Below are positions 1-6,434 of a stretch of 18,846 nucleotides of DNA, in pieces (the stretch's first letter is position 1; each line of letters begins with the position of its first letter). Origin of the DNA: DATKBT01 sp035546295 (GTDB taxonomy: Bacteria; Acidobacteriota; Thermoanaerobaculia; Multivoradales; Multivoraceae); the NCBI GenBank assembly GCA_035546295.1, contig DATKBT010000106.1, forward strand, positions 1-18,846, in the 5' to 3' direction. The notes under the pieces were generated by a model. That model was not told the DNA's origin and did no database searches. It saw nothing but the letters and a program-made list of their open reading frames with translations. Made by a program: the position numbers and the translations under genes.

Positions 1-304
1 CCGCCTGACCCCAGGGATCCCCCCCATCGCAGCCGTAGATTCGCTCAACGTCTCCCACCGGCCGCTACGACACCGCGGCCTGATTCGAAATCCAGTCCTG
101 TCTCCGATCCCCTCCGGCCGACACACACCGCCCAGCGTGGAACGACCTCCCGGCTCAGCTCAACTTCCGCGTGAGCCGTCCTGCGGCGCAGGCTCCTAGC
201 GGGCTCGTGGTATGAGCTCGCCTCGCTTTCACGGCTCGGGGGGGAGTGTGACAACCACGAGCCCGCTAGAAGCTCGTTGGGGAGTGGTGACCACCACGAG
301 CCCG
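1..304. other. non-coding left edge
   Basis: No convincing gene is seen here. The open frames crossing it are antisense to, or out of frame with, the AraC-type gene that ends at 305, and they have arginine/proline-rich composition typical of shadow frames in high-GC DNA. The stretch holds the 16-bp repeat family described at 196-308. A small CCTGC/GCAGG hairpin lies just before the first copy, near 188-195. Confidence 0.5.
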
Positions 305-308
305 CTAG
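196..308. repeat. 16-bp repeat, two direct copies and one inverted copy
   Basis: CTAGCGGGCTCGTGGT at 196-211 recurs as its exact reverse complement at 254-269 and again at 293-308. The two inverted copies sit in a tandem unit of about 38-39 bp that also repeats GGGGAGTG (241-248 and 279-286). On the minus strand, the direction of the AraC-type gene, either of the first two copies could pair with the third through a 16-bp stem, so two mutually exclusive hairpins are possible. The copy at 293-308 contains the gene's TAG stop codon (305-307). There is no T-tract typical of an intrinsic terminator. A 3'-end stabilising or terminating structure, or a remnant of an intergenic repeat, are both possible. 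Confidence 0.85.
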
Positions 309-703
309 CGCTCGGTATGCTCGCGGAAGTCGCTCGGGCTGGCGCCGATGAAGCGCTTGGTGGCGCGTCGCAGCGATCTGCCGTCCTGGTAGCCGACCCT
401 GAGTGCGATCTGCTCGACGTCCTCCGCCGTGTTGCGCAAGAGCTCGAGCGCCCGTGCCACCTTGAGGGCGGTCTTCCAATCGCGAAAGCGGGTTCCGACG
501 ATGTGATGGAAGTAGCGGCTGAACGAGCTCTCCTGCAGCGCGGCGGCGTCGGCGGCCGCGCTCAGGGTGAGCGCGCCGATATTGCTCTCCAGAGGGAGGA
601 GGCGCCGAAGCCGGGTGTCCTCGGTGAGACAGGTCTCCCACTCGTCGAGCTGCTCCAGCAGCTCGTTCTGGCGGAGGTCGAGCGGCATCGTCGTCTGTGC
701 CAC
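305..703 (-). CDS. short AraC-type DNA-binding protein
   Basis: Likely transcriptional regulator of 132 residues made almost entirely of the double helix-turn-helix domain of the AraC/XylS family. The first HTH spans about residues 44-70 and the second about 93-127, ending in the family's usual GxSPSxFR-like segment (IGASPSDFRE). The N-terminal 40 residues are too short for a ligand-binding domain. Start: GTG at 703 is preceded by a strong Shine-Dalgarno GGAGG (709-713) with 5-nt spacing; a GTG at 709 overlaps that Shine-Dalgarno and is less likely. The gene begins 2 nt after the stop of the barrel-like gene, so the two are probably co-transcribed and translationally coupled. The TAG stop lies inside a 16-bp repeat. 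Family assignment is firm; target and effector are unknown. Confidence 0.75.
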   Translation of the reverse strand: MAQTTMPLDLRQNELLEQLDEWETCLTEDTRLRRLLPLESNIGALTLSAAADAAALQESSFSRYFHHIVGTRFRDWKTALKVARALELLRNTAEDVEQIALRVGYQDGRSLRRATKRFIGASPSDFREHTER

Positions 704-705
704 GG

Positions 706-1440
706 TCACCTCCAGCGCCTTTCGATGAAGAGCGACCAGCTCCAGAGATCGTTCTCGAGCCCCTGGGTCAGGGTGCTGGCGGATCCGTACCGCCATCTGC
801 CTTCGGCGAAGCGGTAGCTGATCGGAAAGCTGATCGACCAGGGCTCGTCCTCGTCCTCCGCGAACCCGTTCGACGCCGCTGGCCGCGTCGCCGCGACGAC
901 GCCCCAGCGGATCCGCTTGCGAAAGGAGTCGCAGGCGAAGCCGACCAGCGGCGCGATCGTGACCGACTTCGAGAAGGCATCGCCAGAAGTGGTCTCGGCA
1001 GAGTAGCCGGAGCCCGCGACGCCGAGCCGCGCCCAACACCTCTCACCGCCGACCAGGGCCTCGAGCGAGTAGCCCCACGACGAGCCGTCGCTGTCGGACT
1101 TGGTGATCGTGCCGACGTTGGCCCGCGCCTCCATTCCGAGGTTTCGGCTCAGGTGCCATCTGCCTCCGCCGATGACCTCGAGTCCCTGCTGAAAGCCGAG
1201 TGCGCTGTCGTCGGCGAAGCGCAGGCCGAGGCTCCACTCTGCGTCCTCGGCTGGCGCCAGGGCAGGCAGGAACAGGAGCCCGGAGACGACGAGGAGGAGA
1301 ACCGGCCGCCGCCTCCTGCAACGTCGGACAGCATTCTCAGGCGGCAATCCCTGATCGATGCGGCCAGCATCGATCCTGCTTGGGCGAGATGATGCTTCGA
1401 AGCATTCTGTCGCTGGCGACAGAAACGTCGGTGGGTGCAC
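706..1440 (-). CDS. secreted barrel-like protein of unknown function
   Basis: I do not recognise a named family. From GTG 1440 the product is 244 residues. An arginine-rich stretch and hydrophobic segment (about residues 39-63, RRCRRRRPVLLL then LFLPALAPAEDA) look like a signal peptide. The mature part alternates polar and hydrophobic/aromatic residues in short strands separated by Gly/Asp/Ser turns, as in small outer-membrane beta-barrels. The start is uncertain. GTG 1440 has a good Shine-Dalgarno (AGGAAGGGGG), but it leaves about 37 residues before the signal peptide and puts three inverted repeats inside the coding region. TTG 1347 gives a more normal 213-residue preprotein, with only a poorly spaced AGGGA before it. 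The downstream AraC-type gene follows after 2 nt. A cell-envelope role is inferred. Confidence 0.6.
   Translation of the reverse strand: MHPPTFLSPATECFEASSRPSRIDAGRIDQGLPPENAVRRCRRRRPVLLLVVSGLLFLPALAPAEDAEWSLGLRFADDSALGFQQGLEVIGGGRWHLSRNLGMEARANVGTITKSDSDGSSWGYSLEALVGGERCWARLGVAGSGYSAETTSGDAFSKSVTIAPLVGFACDSFRKRIRWGVVAATRPAASNGFAEDEDEPWSISFPISYRFAEGRWRYGSASTLTQGLENDLWSWSLFIERRWR
1353..1424. promoter_or_regulatory. cluster of three inverted repeats at the 5' end of the barrel-araC unit
   Basis: Three perfect inverted repeats lie in 72 bp. The first is GATCGATGC (1353-1361), a 5-nt gap, then GCATCGATC (1367-1375). The second is the 14-bp palindrome ATGCTTCGAAGCAT (1392-1405). The third is TTCTGTCGC (1405-1413), 2 nt, then GCGACAGAA (1416-1424). 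They have different sequences, so they are not copies of one operator. They could be RNA hairpins in a leader (if translation starts at TTG 1347) or separate protein-binding sites. The innermost one ends 5 nt from that TTG, where it could control access to the start. Confidence 0.6.
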
Positions 1441-1773
1441 GAGTGCCCCCTTCCTGGGCGAGGAGACGAAGCTCCTTGTGAAAAGAACCCGCCAAACGAC
1501 ACCGCCGGGGTCGCTGGGCCGAACGAGCTCCTCGCGAGCTGCGAAACTTCGCTCGGCTGAGAGAGATTGGCTATGCCGTGAAAAGCATGTAAAGAAGATA
1601 CATCGGTTTTTGTCTCAGAGAGCGGACTTGGGATTGCAAGTTGCAGCGGACTTTTCTTTGCATTGAGCGGTGGTCGTCCGCAATCTGTGTGCGCGTCTGT
1701 TCGTCACGCCGGCGAGCGCTCTCGATCGCGGTCGTCGATCGAAGTCGCCGGCGCCGGACCGCGCGCCGGCGGC
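1441..1773. other. intergenic region between the barrel gene start and the diguanylate cyclase end
   Basis: 333 bp without a supported gene. It is locally AT-richer (about 1555-1665) than the surrounding coding sequence, as expected for a promoter region, but no convincing -35/-10 pair could be fixed. It contains one copy of the 19-bp element also found upstream of the diguanylate cyclase gene. A short direct repeat GCGGACTT occurs near 1622 and 1647. No U-tract terminator was seen for the diguanylate cyclase gene. Confidence 0.4.
1644..1662 (-). repeat. 19-bp element, copy 1 (upstream of the barrel gene)
   Basis: Read on the minus strand this is TGCAAAGAAAAGTCCGCTG. It matches the sequence at 3149-3167 at 17 of 19 positions. 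It lies 204 bp upstream of the GTG at 1440. The partner copy lies at a similar distance upstream of the diguanylate cyclase start, in the same orientation relative to its gene. Confidence 0.6.
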
Positions 1774-2922
1774 CTACCCGGCGAAGCGCCGGGCATGGGC
1801 CTCGAGGACCACGGCGGACGTCGTCTGATCTGCGAACGCGTAGCCGTGGTTGCCCGGATGCTTGACCCGATACATCGCCTGGTCGGCCGCGTGGCGCAGG
1901 CTGGGCGCGTCGCAGGCGTGCTCCGGGCAGAAGGCGATGCCGATGCTGGCGTCGACGACGAGCTCAGCCTCGTCGACCAGCATCGGCGCTCTGACCGCCG
2001 ACAGGATGCGCGAGGCGACCGAAGCCACCGACTCCCGGTTGCCCGCGTCGGTCACGATGACGCCGAACTCGTCGCCACCGATGCGCGCCACGGTGTCGGC
2101 ATGACGGGTGATCTTCGCCATCCGCGCTGCGACCTCCTTCAACACCCGGTCGCCCGCGGAATGACCGAAGGAGTCATTGATCGCCTTGAAATCGTCGAGG
2201 TCGACGTAGAGGAGCGCGACCGGCTCGCCCGCTCGCAGCGCGTCGCTGACCGCCCGATCGAGACGAGCATCGAACAGTCGGAGCGTCGGTAGGCCGCTGA
2301 GATGATCGTAAGTGGCCAGCCGCAGGCTCTTGTCGCGTTGCTCTTCGAGCTCGGCGAGCAGATCGAGGATCCTCTCCTGGTAAGAGCCCAGCGTCTTCAC
2401 CACCGCCAGGGTCAGCGCGACCAGGGACACCGCCGCGGCGAGCCAGGACGTCGGCTGCCTCGAGTACCCGTCCGCGTCGAAGGGCAGTGTAAGAAATCCT
2501 CCAACGAACGCGAACGCTGCGACCAGGAAGACGACGGCGATCGAGATCACCGCGGCCATCGCGGCTCGGCCGGTGGAGAACACCAGCAACAGAATCGCGC
2601 TCATGAACAGCCACCACATGCTCTCCCCGAGCAGGCCCATGGTGGCCATGCCGAGAAGGCCAACCGTCCACATGGCTCCGATCAGGAGCGCCAGCTTGCA
2701 GTGGTACGACAGGCGCTTGCGAAGGCCGATGACCACCAGCGCTACGATGGCGACGGCGATTTGAGCCGAGTACACCGGCAGCCAGCCGGTGACGAGAGCC
2801 CGGGACAGCGACATCGGGAGTCCGACCGAGAACGCCAGGCCGAGAGCCACCCAGGTCCCGTCGAGGAGGGACCGACGTTGCTGCTCGAGTCGATCGAGCA
2901 GCCGGTCTTGATCGACGTTCAT
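1774..2922 (-). CDS. membrane-anchored GGDEF diguanylate cyclase
   Basis: Predicted to make cyclic di-GMP from two GTP at the inner membrane. The 382-residue protein has about six hydrophobic helices (residues ~24-178), a short linker helix (~180-200, acidic then basic, possibly coiled coil) and a C-terminal GGDEF domain (~203-365). The active-site loop is intact (IGGDEF, 281-286), the metal-binding Asp241 is in YVDLDDFK, and an RxxD inhibitory I-site (RHAD, 273-276) stands five residues before GGDEF, so product inhibition is expected. The usual TGLxNR segment is SGLPTLR: the guanine-contacting Asn (Asn335 in PleD) is Thr213, while the matching Asp222 is kept. ATG 2922 is chosen because AGGGG stands 5 nt upstream; an in-frame start at 2955 lacks this. 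Single-gene unit. Confidence 0.92.
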   Translation of the reverse strand: MNVDQDRLLDRLEQQRRSLLDGTWVALGLAFSVGLPMSLSRALVTGWLPVYSAQIAVAIVALVVIGLRKRLSYHCKLALLIGAMWTVGLLGMATMGLLGESMWWLFMSAILLLVFSTGRAAMAAVISIAVVFLVAAFAFVGGFLTLPFDADGYSRQPTSWLAAAVSLVALTLAVVKTLGSYQERILDLLAELEEQRDKSLRLATYDHLSGLPTLRLFDARLDRAVSDALRAGEPVALLYVDLDDFKAINDSFGHSAGDRVLKEVAARMAKITRHADTVARIGGDEFGVIVTDAGNRESVASVASRILSAVRAPMLVDEAELVVDASIGIAFCPEHACDAPSLRHAADQAMYRVKHPGNHGYAFADQTTSAVVLEAHARRFAG

Positions 2923-3148
2923 CTTGCCCCTGGTTCCGAGAAACCCGGCCGCCACCTCGATCCTTACCGTGTGGATCGTTCCCCGTCATCCGGTCGGATG
3001 GCCCGACGGCATCGGCTCTGGCGCGCGGATCCACCAGCAACGTCTCGAACGTGTGGAGCCGCTCCAGCGACCACTCCTGTCGTTGACGCGAGGCGTCCGA
3101 CTCCATCTCGTGGAACCCGGTCGACGTTACGTCGCAGGGGCCGGTTTC

Positions 3149-3167
3149 CAGAGGACCTTTCTTTGCA
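3149..3167 (-). repeat. 19-bp element, copy 2 (upstream of the diguanylate cyclase)
   Basis: Read on the minus strand this is TGCAAAGAAAGGTCCTCTG, matching the copy at 1644-1662 except at two positions. It stands 227 bp upstream of the ATG at 2922. Similar placement in front of two minus-strand genes suggests a shared upstream site, although two copies alone could be coincidence or relics of duplication. Confidence 0.6.
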
Positions 3168-3256
3168 GAGCAGCGCGAAGCGCCGAGCGCGTGGAGATGG
3201 AGGTCGATCACGGCGGGCGGAGCCTGCGCTGAGCATCGCGTGGGCTCGGCGAAGGG

Positions 3257-3294
3257 CCAGCAGCAGAGCACCAGCAGCAGAGCACCAGCACCAG
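3257..3294. repeat. 14-bp tandem repeat
   Basis: CCAGCAGCAGAGCA occurs twice head to tail (3257-3270, 3271-3284), followed by a partial third unit (CCAGCA, CCAG). It lies just downstream of the stop codon of the small membrane protein gene. It is a candidate variable-number repeat with no obvious function. Confidence 0.8.
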
Positions 3295-3322
3295 AAGGGT
3301 CGGGCCGGCGAGGCGAAGCGGC

Positions 3323-3871
3323 CTATCGCCCGTTCTCGTCGATCCGTCGCGCCCAGGTGAGCGTCAGCAGACCGGGCGCCCAGGCGAAGAGCCAAGCGCC
3401 GTATTGGACCAGGTAGCTCCTGCCCCCTTCCGGAGGAGGTCCCCAGAGAGCTCGAAGCACCAGAAGGAAGGCGAGCCCGGAGAGGACCGCGGCCTGCGAG
3501 CCTCGCGCGAGGATCACGCTCCAGGGCGACGGCCGTGACCGCAGGAGCCGGCCGGAGAAGATCGCCAGCAGCAGCCAGACCGAGCCCCAGGCGGCGCCCA
3601 TGGCAACTCGCCCACCGGCCCAGCCGGCGAGCGCGTAGTAGACGACAGCGCCGCCCACGCCGGCGGCGGCGCCGGCCGTCGTCCCTGCGGCGGGCCGGTC
3701 CGAGGCGAGGCCGACGACTGCCCCGGCCGCAGCCAGCAGCAGGGCGCCATGCACGATCCCCGCCAGGATCCGGTGCTCCACGCCGAGCTCGTACCAGAGC
3801 GCGTCACCGGCGGTGGCGACGGCGGCGACGCCGAGGATTCCGAGCGTGATGCGCAGCACCGGGCCTCCCAT
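3323..3871 (-). CDS. hypothetical multi-pass membrane protein
   Basis: 182-residue protein of unknown function from ATG 3871. Five or six hydrophobic, Gly/Ala-rich segments are visible, at about residues 7-24, 35-55, 64-84, 92-108, 122-142 and 155-172. They are linked by short loops, with a charged C-terminus (WARRIDENGR), so it should be an integral inner-membrane protein. No catalytic or binding motif was recognised. The frame is open upstream to 4051, but those extra 60 residues are hydrophilic, Arg-rich and unlikely to be translated. ATG 3871 precedes the first membrane segment and has a weak purine-rich GGTGGA 4 nt upstream. It lies 214 bp downstream of the FAD dehydrogenase gene on the same strand; co-transcription is possible but not shown. 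Confidence 0.65.
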   Translation of the reverse strand: MGGPVLRITLGILGVAAVATAGDALWYELGVEHRILAGIVHGALLLAAAGAVVGLASDRPAAGTTAGAAAGVGGAVVYYALAGWAGGRVAMGAAWGSVWLLLAIFSGRLLRSRPSPWSVILARGSQAAVLSGLAFLLVLRALWGPPPEGGRSYLVQYGAWLFAWAPGLLTLTWARRIDENGR

Positions 3872-4085
3872 CGGGTCCACCGGTCCGGTCTTGTCGGCCC
3901 CGAGGATCCCTCGCCGCGATCTTACGCGGCGGGCCTCGGGTCCTCCGCCGCGTCGGTCGGATCCCGCCACCGAAACGCTCTCGCAGGACGGGGCACGGAC
4001 CAACCGGGAGAGCGCTCGGCGAGCGGGCTGGTGGAGGCCGCGAGCGTCCATGGCCGTCGAGCTCTCGCAGACGCGCCGAGCCTGC

Positions 4086-5765
4086 TCAGCCGCCGCGTGT
4101 TGCTCGGTGCGAGAGCGCCGGCTCGAGGGCGCGCGCCATCGCCTCGGCGACCCGGATGCCGTCGATCGCGGCCGACAGGATCCCGCCCGCGTAGCCGGCG
4201 CCCTCGCCCGCCGGCAGCAGGCCGGGGGTGCTCACGCTCTGAAACTGCTCGTCGCGCGGGATGCGGATCGGCGAGGAGGTGCGGGACTCGACGGCGGTGA
4301 GCACGGCGTCGGCGCGAGCGAACCCCGGGAGCTGGCGATCGAAGAACGGGATCGCCTCGCGAATCGCCGCGATCACCTGCTCGGGGACGCACTCCCGCAG
4401 GTCGCAGGGTCTCACCCCCGGCCGGTACGAGGGGACGACGGCGCCGAGCGACGTGGAGGCGCGTTGCGCGAGCAGGTCGCCCACGAGCTGCACCGGCGCG
4501 TCGTAGGTCGAGCCCCCGAGCTCGAACGCGCGCGACTCGCAATGCCGCTGCAGGGCGACCCCCGCGAGCGCGTCTCCCGGGAAGTCCACCTCCGGACTGA
4601 TGTCGACGACCAGCCCCGCGTTGGCGTTGCGCTCTGCGCGGTCGTACTGGCTCATCCCGTTGGTGACGACCCGTCCCGGCTCCGAGGCCGCCGCGACCAC
4701 CGTTCCTCCCGGGCACATGCAGAAGCTGTAGACCGTGCGCCGCTCGAGCCCGGGAGCGCGGCAGTGGTGGGCGAGCCGGTAGTCGGCGGCGCCCAGGATC
4801 GGGTGACCGGCGGCCTTGCCGAAACGGCAGGTGTCGATCGTGGCCTGGGGGTGCTCGACGCGGAATCCGATCGAGAACGGCTTGGGCACGATCTCCACAC
4901 CGGCGTCGCGCAGCATCTCGAAGGTGTCGCGCGCGCTGTGGCCGACCGCGAGCACGGCATGGTCGCAGCGCAGCTCCTCGGCTGCGGCCATCGGTGTCTC
5001 GTCCTCCGCTCCGACACCGGTGACGACGCGCAGGCCGCGCAGGCGCCCGCCGTCGAGCTCCAGCCCGACGACGCGGGTGCGGAAGCGGATCTCGCCGCCC
5101 AGCGATTCGATCCTCGCGCGCAGCGACTCGACGACCTTGACCAGCCGGAAGGTGCCGATGTGGGGCCGTCCCTGCCAGAGAATCTCCTCCGGAGCTCCCG
5201 CCGCGACCAGCTCGCGCAGCACCTTGCGCCCGTGGTGCTTCGGATCGCGCACCTGGCTGTAGAGCTTGCCGTCGGAGAAGGTGCCTGCGCCCCCTTCGCC
5301 GAACTGGACGTTCGACTCGGGATCGAGGAGTCCACGGCGCCAGAAGGCGAAGGTGTCGACGGTGCGCTCGCGCACCTTCTTGCCGCGTTCGAGGACGATC
5401 GGACGCAGCCCCATCTCGGCGAGCAACAGAGCCGCGAACAATCCGCAGGGTCCGGTGCCGACGACCACCGGTCTCGGCTCCGGCTCGCTGCCCGCGCGCA
5501 GCACCGGACGATAGCTCTCGTCGGGAGTCGGGCCGGTCTGGTCGTCGCCGGTGAGGCGCTCGAGGACCTCGGTCTCGTCGGCCACCGCGACGTCGATGGT
5601 GTAGTCGAGGCGGATCCGCCGGCGGTTGCGGGCATCCACGCTGCGCTTGTGGACTCGGACCTCCCCGACCCGCTCGGCGCCGACTCCGAGGCGCCTCGAG
5701 ACGGCGGCGGCGAGCGCGTTCTGGTCGTGGTCGAGCGGCAGGCGGATGGCGGCGACGCGGATCAT
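4086..5765 (-). CDS. FAD-dependent dehydrogenase (COG2509 type)
   Basis: 559-residue flavoprotein, full length for the family of uncharacterised FAD-dependent dehydrogenases. The N-terminal ~90 residues are the small accessory domain typical of this family. A Rossmann FAD-binding motif follows (VVVGTGPCGLFAALLLAEMG, about 100-119, with Gly103, Gly105, Gly108), then the family signature NVQFGEGGAGTFSDGKL (~152-168). A second FAD contact lies near the C-terminus (PAGEGAGYAGGI, ~525-536). It probably oxidises or reduces a small substrate in the cytosol; the natural reaction is unknown for the family. Start ATG 5765 fits the family N-terminus (MIRVAAIRLPL), although no clear Shine-Dalgarno precedes it. 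Neighbours give no pathway hint. Confidence 0.88.
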   Translation of the reverse strand: MIRVAAIRLPLDHDQNALAAAVSRRLGVGAERVGEVRVHKRSVDARNRRRIRLDYTIDVAVADETEVLERLTGDDQTGPTPDESYRPVLRAGSEPEPRPVVVGTGPCGLFAALLLAEMGLRPIVLERGKKVRERTVDTFAFWRRGLLDPESNVQFGEGGAGTFSDGKLYSQVRDPKHHGRKVLRELVAAGAPEEILWQGRPHIGTFRLVKVVESLRARIESLGGEIRFRTRVVGLELDGGRLRGLRVVTGVGAEDETPMAAAEELRCDHAVLAVGHSARDTFEMLRDAGVEIVPKPFSIGFRVEHPQATIDTCRFGKAAGHPILGAADYRLAHHCRAPGLERRTVYSFCMCPGGTVVAAASEPGRVVTNGMSQYDRAERNANAGLVVDISPEVDFPGDALAGVALQRHCESRAFELGGSTYDAPVQLVGDLLAQRASTSLGAVVPSYRPGVRPCDLRECVPEQVIAAIREAIPFFDRQLPGFARADAVLTAVESRTSSPIRIPRDEQFQSVSTPGLLPAGEGAGYAGGILSAAIDGIRVAEAMARALEPALSHRATRGG

Positions 5766-5937
5766 CGTGTAGGAGGCTGGTGTGAGCTCAGCGATGCCCG
5801 CACACTGGCGTCGAGCACGAGAACAGCGACCACGCCCGCACCGAAGACCGACTCGCCGAGGCTCGACCGGCGCTGCTCCGAAGCTCTCCGCTCGGTCGGA
5901 GGTGGGCGCGATGGCTCGACGGTCGCGGCCTCCGTCG

Positions 5938-6348
5938 TCAACCGCCGGCTTCGCTGCGCAGGCGGTCGAGCAGGCCTCCGAGATCCCAGCAATCGATGCC
6001 GCTCACGACCTTGCCGTCGCGTACCCTCTGCCAGGTCGTTCCCCGGACGTCGACCTCCTTCCCGGTCGGTGCGAGGCCGAAGCCCTGGCCGGTGTGGTGG
6101 GCGCGGAATCTCCACAGGACCGCGGTCCTGTCTTCACCCGACAGCACGTCCTCGACCGTCACCTCGAGGTCGGGGAGGGCGTCGAGCAGCTCCCGGCGAA
6201 ACTCGAGGAAGGTCTCGACGTCGTCGATCGTGCCGGTCGCCAGCACCGCCTCCACCTCGCTGGCGGCGAGCTCGCGGAAGACGCCCTCGTCGCCGGCGAT
6301 CCATCCTTCCTCGAACCATCGGCGGGAGACTCTCTCGGCTTCGTTCAT
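5938..6348 (-). CDS. SnoaL-like / ester cyclase family protein
   Basis: 136-residue protein of the NTF2-like cone fold, SnoaL type. Features are an N-terminal helix with RRWFEEGWIAGD, a central FRRELLDALPDLEVTVEDVL segment, then WRFRAHHTGQGFGLAPTGKEVDVRG and the C-terminal strand W(Q)RVRDGKVVSGIDCWD. This order matches the broad 'ester cyclase / SnoaL-like' group. True polyketide cyclases are only one branch; most members have unknown or small-molecule hydrolase/isomerase roles. No polyketide genes are nearby, so a cyclase role is unlikely. ATG 6348 is supported by a TATGAT -10-like box ending 6 nt before it, which suggests a leaderless transcript. Divergently oriented from the exonuclease gene across 86 bp. 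Confidence 0.8.
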   Translation of the reverse strand: MNEAERVSRRWFEEGWIAGDEGVFRELAASEVEAVLATGTIDDVETFLEFRRELLDALPDLEVTVEDVLSGEDRTAVLWRFRAHHTGQGFGLAPTGKEVDVRGTTWQRVRDGKVVSGIDCWDLGGLLDRLRSEAGG

Positions 6349-6354
6349 CTCGCC

Positions 6355-6360
6355 ATCATA
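6355..6360 (-). promoter_or_regulatory. -10 element of the SnoaL-like gene, leaderless spacing
   Basis: TATGAT on the minus strand is followed by exactly 6 nt (GGCGAG) and then ATG 6348. That spacing puts the predicted +1 on the A of the start codon. No good -35 match is seen at 16-18 nt. There is no separate Shine-Dalgarno with normal spacing. Confidence 0.5.
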
Positions 6361-6434
6361 GCTTTCCAGCAGCGCGGCGGGCCCTTTCGGAGTAACGTCG
6401 CTCCACGACGGCTGGACCCACCTCTCGAACGGCG

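Larger units (their letters stand above)
2923..3322. other. intergenic region upstream of the diguanylate cyclase gene
   Basis: 400 bp without a supported gene; frames crossing it are extensions of shadow frames. It holds a 14-bp palindrome CATCCGGTCGGATG at 2987-3000, 65 bp upstream of the diguanylate cyclase start and well placed for an operator. It also holds an interrupted inverted repeat GATCC/GGATC at about 2959-2977, the second copy of the 19-bp element, and a 14-bp tandem repeat. No firm promoter hexamers were assigned. Confidence 0.4.

Noticed and set aside
45..641. 198-codon minus-strand frame at the left edge
   Set aside because: Overlaps the AraC-type gene in another frame on the same strand and is Arg/Ser/Pro-rich without a domain.
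3813..6395. 860-codon open frame on the plus strand
   Set aside because: It is antisense to the well-supported FAD dehydrogenase and SnoaL-like genes. Its product is Arg/Asp/Ala-rich with no domain; long antisense frames are common in high-GC DNA.
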